This document shows positions 1 through 8,647 of a stretch of DNA of 64,000 nt, piece after piece (within the stretch, counting starts at the first letter, position 1; every line of letters starts with the position of its first letter). A program made the position numbers and the translations under genes. The DNA comes from JAAELZ01 sp965223465 (GTDB lineage Bacteria; Pseudomonadota; Gammaproteobacteria; Arenicellales; Poriferihabitantaceae). Location: NCBI GenBank assembly GCA_965223465.1, contig OZ245025.1:372001-436000 (forward strand), given 5' to 3'. The notes under the pieces were generated by a model, which searched no databases, had not been told where the DNA came from, and saw only the letters and a list, made by a program, of their open reading frames with translations.

Positions 1-1
1 T

Positions 2-1198
2 ATTCCTATTTATGAGTACGGTCTCGAGGGCATGGTGATTGAAAATATCAAGCATAAGCGACTTGAATTTAGCACCGATATACGACATGGCGTTGAACAT
101 GGCGAAATTGTCTTTATTGCGGTTGGTACCCCCCCCGATGAAGATGGTTCGGCTGATCTGCAATACGTGTTGTCAGTAGCCGATTCGATTGGCCAGCACA
201 TGGATGACTATCGGGTAGTCGTGACCAAATCTACCGTACCTGTCGGCACCGCTGAAAAGGTTCGTCGCACGCTCAGAAAAGCTCTGAAGGCACGCGGTGC
301 TGATCTCGAATTTAGTGTTGCGTCAAATCCTGAGTTCCTCAAAGAAGGTGCAGCGGTTGAAGATTTCATGAAACCGGATCGTATTATCATCGGTACCGAC
401 GATGAACGCGCGCGTGCTTTGTTACAAAAATTATACGCGCCTTTTAATCGCAATCACGAGCGTGTGATTTTTATGGATATTCCGTCCGCCGAGCTTACTA
501 AGTATGCGGCCAACTCTATGTTGGCAACCAAAATATCGTTTATGAATGAAGTGGCCAATCTTGCTGAACTATTAGGCGCTGATATTGAAGCGGTGCGCAA
601 GGGTATTGGTTCAGATCCACGTATTGGTTATCATTTTATTTATCCGGGTTGTGGTTACGGCGGGTCATGTTTCCCCAAAGATGTTCAAGCCCTCGCCAAA
701 ACAGCCGTGGGTAAGGGCTTTGAAATGGAACTCCTGAATGCTGTTGAGGCGGTTAATAATAGACAAAAATATAGACCGGTAGAGAAATTGGTTGGGGAAC
801 TTGGTGAAGACTTAACAGGTAAAACCATTGCTTTATGGGGCCTGGCATTTAAACCGGATACCGATGATATGCGTGAAGCGCCAAGTCGAGTTGTCATTCA
901 ATCACTGATTGAACGCGGGGCGAAAGTTAAAGCATTTGATCCAGTCGCTTATGATGAGGCGCAGCGTATTTTCAAGGACGAACCTAATTTGACCATATAC
1001 CATGACGAACCCTATGAAGTATTGGCAGATGCCGATGCGTTGGTGATCGTGACCGAGTGGAAAATGTTCCGCGGCGTGCAGCTATCTAAGGTGAAAGCAG
1101 TGATGCGGGGTAATGTCGTAGTTGATGGCAGAAACGTATTTAACCCCGATGCGGTACGCGCATTGGGTATGATCTATCATGGAATTGGCCGCGTCTAA
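2..1198 (+). CDS. ugd: UDP-glucose 6-dehydrogenase, 5' end outside window
   Basis: Oxidises UDP-glucose to UDP-glucuronate with two NAD+, supplying acidic sugars for LPS core, capsule or exopolysaccharide in the cytoplasm. The frame is open from base 2 and reads IPIYEYGLEGMV before the first in-window ATG at 32, so that ATG is internal. Roughly 40 N-terminal residues, including the Rossmann glycine motif, lie upstream of the window. The catalytic cysteine is visible in GGSCFPKD (codon 668-670), followed by the central helix and the C-terminal UDP-binding domain (WGLAFKPDTDDMREAPS). The end overlaps rfaE1 by 20 bases, suggesting translational coupling in a surface-sugar operon. Confidence 0.95.
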   Translation: MPIYEYGLEGMVIENIKHKRLEFSTDIRHGVEHGEIVFIAVGTPPDEDGSADLQYVLSVADSIGQHMDDYRVVVTKSTVPVGTAEKVRRTLRKALKARGADLEFSVASNPEFLKEGAAVEDFMKPDRIIIGTDDERARALLQKLYAPFNRNHERVIFMDIPSAELTKYAANSMLATKISFMNEVANLAELLGADIEAVRKGIGSDPRIGYHFIYPGCGYGGSCFPKDVQALAKTAVGKGFEMELLNAVEAVNNRQKYRPVEKLVGELGEDLTGKTIALWGLAFKPDTDDMREAPSRVVIQSLIERGAKVKAFDPVAYDEAQRIFKDEPNLTIYHDEPYEVLADADALVIVTEWKMFRGVQLSKVKAVMRGNVVVDGRNVFNPDAVRALGMIYHGIGRV

Positions 1199-2132
1199 AC
1201 TCAGCCAACTCGCTGGCGCGCGCGTACTCGTGGTAGGTGACAGCATGCTGGATCGTTATTGGATGGGTGATGTTGAGCGTATTTCACCAGAAGCGCCGGT
1301 TCCGATTGTATCGGTAGTAGATGAACAGCAGCGTCTGGGCGGGGCAGCCAATGTCGCTAAGAATGTTGCCAGCGTGGGTGCAAACCCGGCACTGTTATCG
1401 ATCGTGGGCGACGACCTGGCCGGTAAGGAACTTGCGCACATGCTCGAAGAGGCCAATATTGAATCGCACCTGCAATTTGATGATGGGATGAAAACCACGG
1501 TTAAATTACGTCTCATTTCTCGTAACCAACAATTGGTGCGTGCGGATTTCGAATCAATACCGAGCCCCGCTGCCTTACAAAACAGTTTAGGTGTTTTTGA
1601 TAACTTACTTGAAGATATCAAAGTGGTATTGGTCTCTGATTATGGCAAGGGTGGAACGCGTAATATTGCGAAAATGATTGCTGGCGCGCGTGCGCAAAAC
1701 ATCCCGGTTTACATTGACCCGAAAGGTACGGACTATTCAGCCTATCAAGGGGCAACTATGATTACCCCCAATTTGAGTGAATTTCAGCAAGTGGTCGGCG
1801 AGGTCGATGAGCTAACCGAAATCAATGCGCGGGCCCAAGAGTTGATGCAAAAGCTGGAACTGGGTGCTTGTCTAATTACCTTGAGTGAGCGCGGTATGCT
1901 ACTTTGTCAACAAGGCGAAGAACCAGTACATCAGGCAACCCGCGCACGCGAAGTGTATGATGTAACAGGTGCGGGAGATACGGTGATTGCGATGATGGCA
2001 CTTGCGTGTGCAGCCAGTATCGACTACGACGAAGCATTGGCGCTTGCCAATCATGCAGCTGGGGTGGTGGTCAATAAAGTGGGTACGGCGACAGCCAGCC
2101 TCGATGAGATTCTTGCTAGTATGCAGCGCTAA
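1179..2132 (+). CDS. rfaE1: D-glycero-beta-D-manno-heptose-7-phosphate kinase (HldE domain 1 type)
   Basis: Phosphorylates heptose 7-phosphate at C1 to the 1,7-bisphosphate in ADP-heptose synthesis for the LPS inner core. It is a PfkB/ribokinase-family protein of 317 residues. The N-terminal signature has GGAANVA at residues 54-60, and the C-terminal ATP/substrate motif has GAGD at about 264-267 with the catalytic Asp. The nucleotidyltransferase domain fused in E. coli HldE is absent, as in species with separate HldA and HldC. Its partner gene is not in the window. It starts inside the end of ugd and is followed 50 bases later by hldD, which acts last in the same pathway. Confidence 0.95.
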   Translation: MELAASKLSQLAGARVLVVGDSMLDRYWMGDVERISPEAPVPIVSVVDEQQRLGGAANVAKNVASVGANPALLSIVGDDLAGKELAHMLEEANIESHLQFDDGMKTTVKLRLISRNQQLVRADFESIPSPAALQNSLGVFDNLLEDIKVVLVSDYGKGGTRNIAKMIAGARAQNIPVYIDPKGTDYSAYQGATMITPNLSEFQQVVGEVDELTEINARAQELMQKLELGACLITLSERGMLLCQQGEEPVHQATRAREVYDVTGAGDTVIAMMALACAASIDYDEALALANHAAGVVVNKVGTATASLDEILASMQR

Positions 2133-2182
2133 CATGCAAAAAGTAAGCGATAAAATGGTATCTGCCAATGCGAGAGACTAAA

Positions 2183-3184
2183 ATGATAGTGGTAACAGGC
2201 GCAGCAGGCTTTATTGGGGCGAATTTGGTTAAGGGTCTGAATGATGCTGGCCGCAAAAATATACTGGCGGTCGATGATTTAAGCGAAGCAGAAAAAATAA
2301 AAAATCTGGCCGACTGCGTGGTGGCAGATTATATGGATAAAGCCGAATTTAAGGCTAAAACCGATAATGGCGACCTAGACGGCAAGTTACAGGCCATATT
2401 ACATGAGGGGGCGTGCTCCGATACCATGGCAACTGATGGACGCTATGTCATGGAAAATAACTATCGTTATACCCGCGATCTATATCAATATTGCATGCGC
2501 AATAAAACGCAATATATCTACGCTTCTTCGGCTTCAGTTTATGGTAGTGGGCAGGTGTTTAGGGAGGCACCCGAAAATGAAAAGCCACTTAATGCCTATG
2601 CCTATTCTAAATATGCATTTGATCATCATATGCGGTTACATCCCCCGAAAGGATTTCAGGCAGTAGGTTTACGCTATTTCAATGTTTATGGTCCACGTGA
2701 GCAGCACAAGGGGCGCATGGCGTCGGTTGCTTACCATTTTTTTCACCAGTATCTCCAACACGGTAAGCTCAAGTTGTTTGAAGGTTCTGGAGGGTATCAG
2801 CACGGCGAGCAGCGCAGAGACTTTATTGCGGTAGAAGATGTGGTTAAAGTAAATATGTATTTGCTTGATCATCCAGGAGTAACGGGGGCATTTCTCAATG
2901 TCGGTACGGGTAAAAGCCATAGTTTTAATGACGTAGCGCTGGCGGTGATCAATACAATCCGCGACGTCGAGGGTAAAAAGCCGCTTTCCCTGACAGACGC
3001 GTTGGCCAGTGAAAAGCTAAGTTATATACCGATGCCAGAAGCGTTACAGGGTAAGTATCAAAGTTTTACCGAAGCAGATATTTCAGTGTTGCGCGCGTGT
3101 GGATATGAGCAACCATTTGACGACGTGGCGCAAGGAGTAGGGCGCTATGTTCGAAACTTGTTAGAATCGAGTAATTCACATTAA
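2183..3184 (+). CDS. hldD: ADP-L-glycero-D-manno-heptose 6-epimerase
   Basis: Epimerises ADP-D,D-heptose to ADP-L,D-heptose, the donor for LPS inner-core heptosyltransferases. It is an extended short-chain dehydrogenase. From this start the protein opens MIVVTGAAGFIGANL, the Rossmann NAD(P)-binding motif, and carries the catalytic YAYSK (Tyr-x-x-x-Lys) and the RYFNVYGPRE segment typical of the family. An in-frame ATG at 2168 would add five residues. The start at 2183 is preferred because a GAGAG ribosome-binding site lies about 7 bases upstream and homologues begin at this Met. Length 333 residues is usual. Confidence 0.94.
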   Translation: MIVVTGAAGFIGANLVKGLNDAGRKNILAVDDLSEAEKIKNLADCVVADYMDKAEFKAKTDNGDLDGKLQAILHEGACSDTMATDGRYVMENNYRYTRDLYQYCMRNKTQYIYASSASVYGSGQVFREAPENEKPLNAYAYSKYAFDHHMRLHPPKGFQAVGLRYFNVYGPREQHKGRMASVAYHFFHQYLQHGKLKLFEGSGGYQHGEQRRDFIAVEDVVKVNMYLLDHPGVTGAFLNVGTGKSHSFNDVALAVINTIRDVEGKKPLSLTDALASEKLSYIPMPEALQGKYQSFTEADISVLRACGYEQPFDDVAQGVGRYVRNLLESSNSH

Positions 3185-3211
3185 ATCAAATATTTAATAT
3201 ATAAATCTTCA

Positions 3212-4270
3212 GTGGAAAATACTATTTTTGTAACCGGTGCAGCCGGTTTTATCGGCTCAGCGGTTGCGCGCCATTTGCTGACGGAACATCACGATAATGT
3301 GGTCAATATTGATTGCTTGACTTACGCGGGGAATGCAGCAACTTTTGCTGAGCAAATGGATCAAAGTCGATATCATTTTGAACAGGTGGATATTCGCAAT
3401 CGTGATGCAATAGATACGCTATTTGCCCACTACCAGCCTCGCGCGATCATGCATTTAGCGGCGGAATCACACGTTGATCGCTCTATTGATGGACCACGAG
3501 ATTTTATCGATACCAATATCGTCGGCACCTATAATCTGCTGGAGGCAGCACGCGGTTATCGTAGTACGTTAAACCAGTCTGATCAGGCACGATTTCGCTT
3601 TCACCATGTTTCGACCGATGAAGTATTTGGTAGTTTAGGTGATGAAGGTTTGTTTACCGAAAACTCACCGTATGAACCAAGTTCGCCCTATTCAGCCAGT
3701 AAAGCGGCTTCGGATCATCTGGTACGCGCTTGGTTTGAGACTTTCAATCTGCCAGTGGTGCTATCCAATTGCTCAAATAATTACGGTCCTTATCAGTATC
3801 CGGAAAAGCTGATCCCGGTGATCATTTCCAAGGTTCTCAAGCAGCAAGCTATTCCAGTGTACGGTAGCGGTAAGAATGTACGGGACTGGTTATACGTAGA
3901 TGATCATGCGCGTGCGTTAGTCCATATCATGAATAACGGGGAGCCCGGTCGGAGCTATAATGTTGGCGGTAATGAAGAGCGTAATAATCTTGAGGTGGTT
4001 AAAACAGTCTGTGGCCTGCTAGATGAGCTTAGACCCGCTGCTAATGGTACGCCGCATGAACAGCTTATCGAGCATGTTAAGGATCGTCCGGGGCATGATC
4101 ATCGTTATGCGATTGATGCATCTCGCATTCAAAAAGAGCTTGGTTGGGTGCCACAGGAAAGTTTTGAATCAGGGATGCGTAAAACAGTCGAGTGGTATCT
4201 GGACAATCAGGCCTGGGTCGAGACGGTGATGCAGGATAGTTATGACGGTAGTCGCTTAGGTACGGGGTAA
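3212..4270 (+). CDS. rfbB: dTDP-glucose 4,6-dehydratase
   Basis: Converts dTDP-glucose to dTDP-4-keto-6-deoxyglucose, the branch point for rhamnose and many amino-deoxy sugars of O antigens. The 352-residue protein has the NAD-binding GAAGFIG at 9-15, the catalytic TDE triad portion at 135-137 (Thr, Asp, Glu) and YSASK at 160-164. The start is GTG with no strong Shine-Dalgarno; the N-terminus matches the family. It lies 27 bases after hldD and 6 bases before rfbA. The usual partners rfbC and rfbD are not in the window, so the final sugar cannot be named. Confidence 0.95.
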   Translation: MENTIFVTGAAGFIGSAVARHLLTEHHDNVVNIDCLTYAGNAATFAEQMDQSRYHFEQVDIRNRDAIDTLFAHYQPRAIMHLAAESHVDRSIDGPRDFIDTNIVGTYNLLEAARGYRSTLNQSDQARFRFHHVSTDEVFGSLGDEGLFTENSPYEPSSPYSASKAASDHLVRAWFETFNLPVVLSNCSNNYGPYQYPEKLIPVIISKVLKQQAIPVYGSGKNVRDWLYVDDHARALVHIMNNGEPGRSYNVGGNEERNNLEVVKTVCGLLDELRPAANGTPHEQLIEHVKDRPGHDHRYAIDASRIQKELGWVPQESFESGMRKTVEWYLDNQAWVETVMQDSYDGSRLGTG

Positions 4271-4276
4271 TATTTT

Positions 4277-5149
4277 ATGCGAGGTATCATATTAGCAGGG
4301 GGGTCAGGAACGCGTTTATACCCCATCACCAAGGGTGTGTCGAAACAGTTAATCCCAGTGTATGACAAACCGATGATTTATTATCCTTTGTCAGTGCTCA
4401 TGCTGGCTGGGATAAAAGACATAATGGTGATTTCGACACCCGAAGACACCCCACGTTTCAGTCAGCTGTTGAGCGACGGTGCGCAATGGGGCATCAATAT
4501 TTCGTACGCGATTCAACCGTCACCCGATGGTTTGGCGCAAGCCTTTGTTATTGGCGCGGAGTTTATTGGTAATAACAAATCTGCTTTGGTATTGGGCGAC
4601 AATATATTTTATGGCCATCAGCTCTCGGAAAGCTTGCAAGCCGCAAGCCAGATAAAAAAAGGAGCGCGGGTATTTGCTTATCAGGTGCAGGATCCGGAAC
4701 GTTACGGCGTGATTGCGTTTGATGACACCGGTAAAGCGTATGATTTGGAAGAAAAGCCAGAAAAACCGAAATCAGATTATGCCGTAACTGGCCTATATTT
4801 CTATGACGAAACGGTGGTCGAGCGCGCTAAATATCTAAAGCCTTCTGACCGGGGTGAGCTTGAAATCACTGATCTCAACCGTTTGTATTTAGGCGATAGA
4901 CAACTGAGTGTTGAAAGGCTCGGTCGTGGGACAGCATGGCTGGATACGGGTACCTATGACTCATTGCTGGAGGCTTCCAATTTTATCGCCACCATTGAGA
5001 ACCGTCAGGGATTAAAAATATGTTGCCCGGAAGAAATTGCCTGGCGGATGAAATACATTGATGATGCCAAGCTTGAAGCGCTTGCGGATGAGCTCAAGAA
5101 AAATTCTTACGGACAATATCTCTATCGTTTATTAAGAACAGGCGGCTAG
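4277..5149 (+). CDS. rfbA: glucose-1-phosphate thymidylyltransferase
   Basis: Couples dTTP and glucose 1-phosphate to give dTDP-glucose, the substrate of RfbB. The 290-residue protein starts MRGIILAGGSGTRLYP with the nucleotide-binding GGSGTRL at 8-14. It also has SKQLIPVYDKPMIYYP and the metal-binding VLGDNIFYG region. Length and motifs match RmlA. It is placed directly after rfbB and 3 bases before the ABC transporter permease, so all belong to one transcription unit. Confidence 0.95.
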   Translation: MRGIILAGGSGTRLYPITKGVSKQLIPVYDKPMIYYPLSVLMLAGIKDIMVISTPEDTPRFSQLLSDGAQWGINISYAIQPSPDGLAQAFVIGAEFIGNNKSALVLGDNIFYGHQLSESLQAASQIKKGARVFAYQVQDPERYGVIAFDDTGKAYDLEEKPEKPKSDYAVTGLYFYDETVVERAKYLKPSDRGELEITDLNRLYLGDRQLSVERLGRGTAWLDTGTYDSLLEASNFIATIENRQGLKICCPEEIAWRMKYIDDAKLEALADELKKNSYGQYLYRLLRTGG

Positions 5150-5152
5150 TCA

Positions 5153-5986
5153 GTGAGCACAAGCACCGATCAAACCTACCGTGCTGGCTTGATTGATGTT
5201 TTCCGGCCTCTGTTTCAACATATCGAGCTAATTCTCCAGCTAAGCAAGCGCGGAATCCAAAGCCGCTACCGTGGTTCGGTGTTGGGCATGCTTTGGTCTT
5301 TGTTGACGCCCTTGCTCATGTTGTTGGTTTATAGCTTCGTATTCAGTATCGTATTTAAAGCGAAGTGGAATCACCCCGGCGCAGAAGATGCCAATTTTGG
5401 TGTGATTTTGTTTTCAGGCATGATTATCCACGCCTTGTTTGCCGAACCGATGGTGTTGTCCTCCTCTTCTATTACCGGTAATACACAATACGTTAAAAAA
5501 GTGGTGTTCCCGCTTGAAATAATGGCGTGGTCGACCATGCTGGTGGCGAGTTTTCAGGCGATGATCAGCTTTCTGGTGCTGATAATATTTATGCTGATCA
5601 CTGGTATGCCGTTGCATCCAACATTATTACTATTCCCAATTGTGGTTATGCCCATGATTCTATTTTCAGCAGGCGTCGCATGGTTGTTATCGTCCATCAC
5701 CGTTTTCATTCGAGATATTACACAATTGGTTGGCATTTTGGCCACCATACTGTTATTCATCAGCCCGGTGTTTTATCCAGTTGACCGTCTGCCGACCATT
5801 TGGCAAAAACTAATTTACCTTAATCCGATCAGTTTTATTGTTGACCAAATGCGCAGCATTGCGATTTATGGAGAGCAGCCCAATTGGGCAGGGCTTTTTA
5901 TTTACACGCTTATTGCATTAGTCGTGGCTTGGTTAGGCCTGTTCATATTTCAACGCTTGCGAGCAGGGTTCTCAGACGTGTTATGA
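5153..5986 (+). CDS. wzm: polysaccharide ABC exporter, permease subunit (Wzm type)
   Basis: Inner-membrane subunit of an ABC-2 exporter that moves undecaprenyl-linked polysaccharide from cytoplasm to periplasm. The 277-residue protein has an amphipathic N-terminal stretch ending YRGSVLGMLWSLLTPL, typical of Wzm/KpsM proteins, and about six hydrophobic segments between residues 45 and 270. It starts with GTG 3 bases after rfbA, and its stop overlaps the ATG of the ATPase gene (ATGA at 5983-5986). The pairing with an extended Wzt argues for O-antigen or similar LPS-linked glycan rather than a Kps capsule. Confidence 0.9.
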   Translation: MSTSTDQTYRAGLIDVFRPLFQHIELILQLSKRGIQSRYRGSVLGMLWSLLTPLLMLLVYSFVFSIVFKAKWNHPGAEDANFGVILFSGMIIHALFAEPMVLSSSSITGNTQYVKKVVFPLEIMAWSTMLVASFQAMISFLVLIIFMLITGMPLHPTLLLFPIVVMPMILFSAGVAWLLSSITVFIRDITQLVGILATILLFISPVFYPVDRLPTIWQKLIYLNPISFIVDQMRSIAIYGEQPNWAGLFIYTLIALVVAWLGLFIFQRLRAGFSDVL

Positions 5987-7338
5987 CTGTTCAGGACAAA
6001 AAAGCGAGCGTGATCAAGGTAAATGGCCTGGGTAAGTGCTACCACTTATACCAAAAACCACTTGATCGCGTGGTTGATCTGGTTGCTCCCGGTCCAGCTA
6101 AGCGCTACCAGCCGTTTTGGGCACTCAGAAATGCCAGTTTCGAGATAAAATCAGGTCAGACCGTCGGTATTATTGGGCGCAATGGTTCTGGAAAATCTAC
6201 CTTATTGGAAATCATTTGTAACACCTTGCAGGCAAGCGAAGGGACGGTTGAGATAAAGGGTAAAATCGCCGCGTTATTGGAGTTAGGTGCGGGTTTTAAT
6301 CCTGATTTTACGGGGCGAGAGAACGTATATATGAACGCCGCGATTATGGGACTAGAACGCGCGGTAGTAGAAGACAAATTCGCTGAAATCGAAGCCTTTG
6401 CTAATATTGGTGATTACATCAATCACCCGGTAAAAACCTATTCTAGCGGTATGTATGTGCGTCTGGCGTTTGCGACCTCTATCCATATGGACCCCGATAT
6501 TCTGGTGGTTGATGAAGCGCTGGCGGTTGGAGATTTGCGCTTCCAGAGGAAGTGTTTTCGGGAGTTTGAGCGATTTAAACGCGAAGGTAAGACGATCCTG
6601 TTTGTTACCCACGCGGTGGAGTTGATTCGCAGTTATTGTGATAGCGCGATTTTTCTACACAAAGGAGAAATTCGTAGAAAAGGCGATCCAAGAGATGTGG
6701 TGCACGATTACCTTGATATGCTGTTTGGCTCGGAGGATGAAGCATCAAGCACCGAAAACAGACATAACCCAGTTAGTATCAAAGCACAACCCGAAGATGA
6801 AGCACCCTCATTACAACTCGGGAATGAACTCAATCTTGACCCACTAATCGACGCGTGCAAATTGCGTAAAAGTTACAATGCGTCGGAGTATCGCTGGGGC
6901 GAACAGCAAGCCCAAATTATTGATTATCTGGTGCAGACAGGCAATCACACAGATCCAGTCGTTATTCGGCAGGATGAAAATATCCGCATTACCATGCGCG
7001 TTGTTTTTCATGCGCCATTGGAAGAATTGATTTATGGGGTTACCATTAAAACGCTGAACGGTACACTGGTTTATGCTGCGAATACCCGTGAGCGGGAAAT
7101 CAGTTTACAAGCACGGCGAAAAGGAGAGATAGTTGATATTAGTTTTACCTTGCAAAATAATTTGGTGCAAGGCAGCTATTTTTTCTCACTGGGGGTGGCG
7201 CAGGATAATGATACCGTCGATAACCTGGCAATTGACCGCCGTTATGATTTGTTTTCAATTGCCATTGATGGCGAGCAACGCGATTTCGGATTGACCAACA
7301 TGAAAATGCAGTTTGAGGAAAAAAGTGTCTCAGACTGA
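5983..7338 (+). CDS. wzt: polysaccharide ABC exporter, ATP-binding subunit with C-terminal recognition domain (Wzt type)
   Basis: ATPase that powers polysaccharide export with Wzm. The 451-residue protein has Walker A GRNGSGKST at 65-73, signature YSSGMYVRLAFA, Walker B ILVVDEALAVGD and the switch His in VTHAVEL. A linker follows, then a C-terminal beta-rich domain of about 150 residues matching Wzt_C, which in O9a-type systems binds the modified non-reducing end of the glycan. The start at 5983 is chosen because it overlaps the wzm stop in ATGA; longer reading from 5884 would run inside wzm. By analogy, chain length may be controlled by a terminal modification. Confidence 0.92.
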   Translation: MTVQDKKASVIKVNGLGKCYHLYQKPLDRVVDLVAPGPAKRYQPFWALRNASFEIKSGQTVGIIGRNGSGKSTLLEIICNTLQASEGTVEIKGKIAALLELGAGFNPDFTGRENVYMNAAIMGLERAVVEDKFAEIEAFANIGDYINHPVKTYSSGMYVRLAFATSIHMDPDILVVDEALAVGDLRFQRKCFREFERFKREGKTILFVTHAVELIRSYCDSAIFLHKGEIRRKGDPRDVVHDYLDMLFGSEDEASSTENRHNPVSIKAQPEDEAPSLQLGNELNLDPLIDACKLRKSYNASEYRWGEQQAQIIDYLVQTGNHTDPVVIRQDENIRITMRVVFHAPLEELIYGVTIKTLNGTLVYAANTREREISLQARRKGEIVDISFTLQNNLVQGSYFFSLGVAQDNDTVDNLAIDRRYDLFSIAIDGEQRDFGLTNMKMQFEEKSVSD

Positions 7339-8647
7339 GCCAGAAATACTTCTGGACAAACCGCTCGCCACAGAGATTGCAGTCGGAAAAGGGCAGTTTC
7401 AATTACTCCAAGGTACGATCCACTGGGCTGGAGAAATAATAAAAAATGTGATCGTATCTCAACCTGCTGATCGCGACTGCAAGGTCGAGCTTTTTCGTCA
7501 GGCAAACGACGAGATCGAGTTTATTATTCGTATCCCCTGGCATGCGTCGGACAGTGGCCGTAAAGCCAGTATTGCCCTGCAACTTGATGGCGCAGCGCAA
7601 GTAACCACAACTCTTGAGCTCGGTAATACTAAATTGATTGACCGCGTGCAAGCCCCATCAGCGCCCGCTCATACTATCGGAGATAAGCCGCTGGTAGCCA
7701 TTTGTATGGCCATCTATCAACCCAATATTAGACGCCTTGCACGACAGCTTGAATCGATCATTTGTCAGAGCTATGAGAACTGGGTATTGATAATTTCAGA
7801 TGATGCTTCGCCAGAAATGGATACCGCCGAGCTGCACGCACTTTGCAATTTAGACCCTCGTCGAATACGTCTGGTACAGCACGAAACCAATCTGGGTTTT
7901 TATCACAATTTTGAACGTGCCTTAAGTTATGTGCCGGAAAATACGCAATATATTGCTTTCGCTGACCAGGACGATATTTGGTACCCGGATAAGCTGAGAA
8001 AGTTAGTGGTTCATCTTGAGCAAAACGCGTGCGAGTTGGTGTATAGTGATATGCGGCTGGTGAGAGACAATGGCACCGTGATCGCGAACAGTTACTGGCA
8101 AGAACGGAACAATGAATATCGGGATTTTGATACCATTTTTCTCGCCAATACGGTAACCGGCGCGGCTTGCTTGTTTAAGCGAGATTTGCTTGCAGATGCC
8201 TTACCTTTTCCCCCACGTATAGGCGCGGCTTTTCATGATCATTGGTTCGCGTGCGTGGCGCTTTGTCGAGGCAAGTTGGGTTACATTGATGAAACACTGT
8301 ACGACTATGTGCAATACGATGATTCAGTAATCGGTCATTGTGATTTTGAGCATGAATCTTTGTTAAAACGTTTATCGCGCGCATCATCCACCCAAAATAA
8401 TCGCCGAACCGAACTATATCGTCAGGAGTACTTGCGCCTGCAAAGCTTGGCTGAAACATTAAAAATGCGGAGCCCCAAGTGCGTGCAGCAACCGACTATG
8501 CACCTCACCGATGGCAGCTGGCGCTCTGCACTTAAGTTACTTAAAACCTATTTCAAAATGCGTGTCACCCGGCGTACCACCAACGACGCGGAGTTAAGTT
8601 TGCTTGCTGGTTTGTTATTAAGAAAATGGGAACTTTTTCGTCGTTAA
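7325..8647 (+). CDS. GT2 family glycosyltransferase
   Basis: Predicted cytoplasmic glycosyltransferase acting on the polysaccharide exported by the adjacent Wzm/Wzt. After about 115 residues of unassigned N-terminal sequence, a GT-A fold begins with PLVAICMAIYQPN and SICQSYENWVLIISDDAS (nucleotide-sugar binding) and contains the metal-binding ADQDDIWYPDKL. The GTG at 7325 is chosen because GAGGA lies 5-9 bases upstream; a TTG at 7313 is less likely. It overlaps the end of wzt by 14 bases, and its stop codon overlaps the stop of convergent nnrS. The unusual N-terminal extension may bind a partner; sugar specificity is unknown. Confidence 0.85.
   Translation: MSQTEPEILLDKPLATEIAVGKGQFQLLQGTIHWAGEIIKNVIVSQPADRDCKVELFRQANDEIEFIIRIPWHASDSGRKASIALQLDGAAQVTTTLELGNTKLIDRVQAPSAPAHTIGDKPLVAICMAIYQPNIRRLARQLESIICQSYENWVLIISDDASPEMDTAELHALCNLDPRRIRLVQHETNLGFYHNFERALSYVPENTQYIAFADQDDIWYPDKLRKLVVHLEQNACELVYSDMRLVRDNGTVIANSYWQERNNEYRDFDTIFLANTVTGAACLFKRDLLADALPFPPRIGAAFHDHWFACVALCRGKLGYIDETLYDYVQYDDSVIGHCDFEHESLLKRLSRASSTQNNRRTELYRQEYLRLQSLAETLKMRSPKCVQQPTMHLTDGSWRSALKLLKTYFKMRVTRRTTNDAELSLLAGLLLRKWELFRR

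Noticed and set aside
1179..2132. Truncated HldE lacking its nucleotidyltransferase domain
   Set aside because: Stand-alone heptose kinase (HldA/RfaE1) is normal in many betaproteobacteria, so this is not a broken gene.
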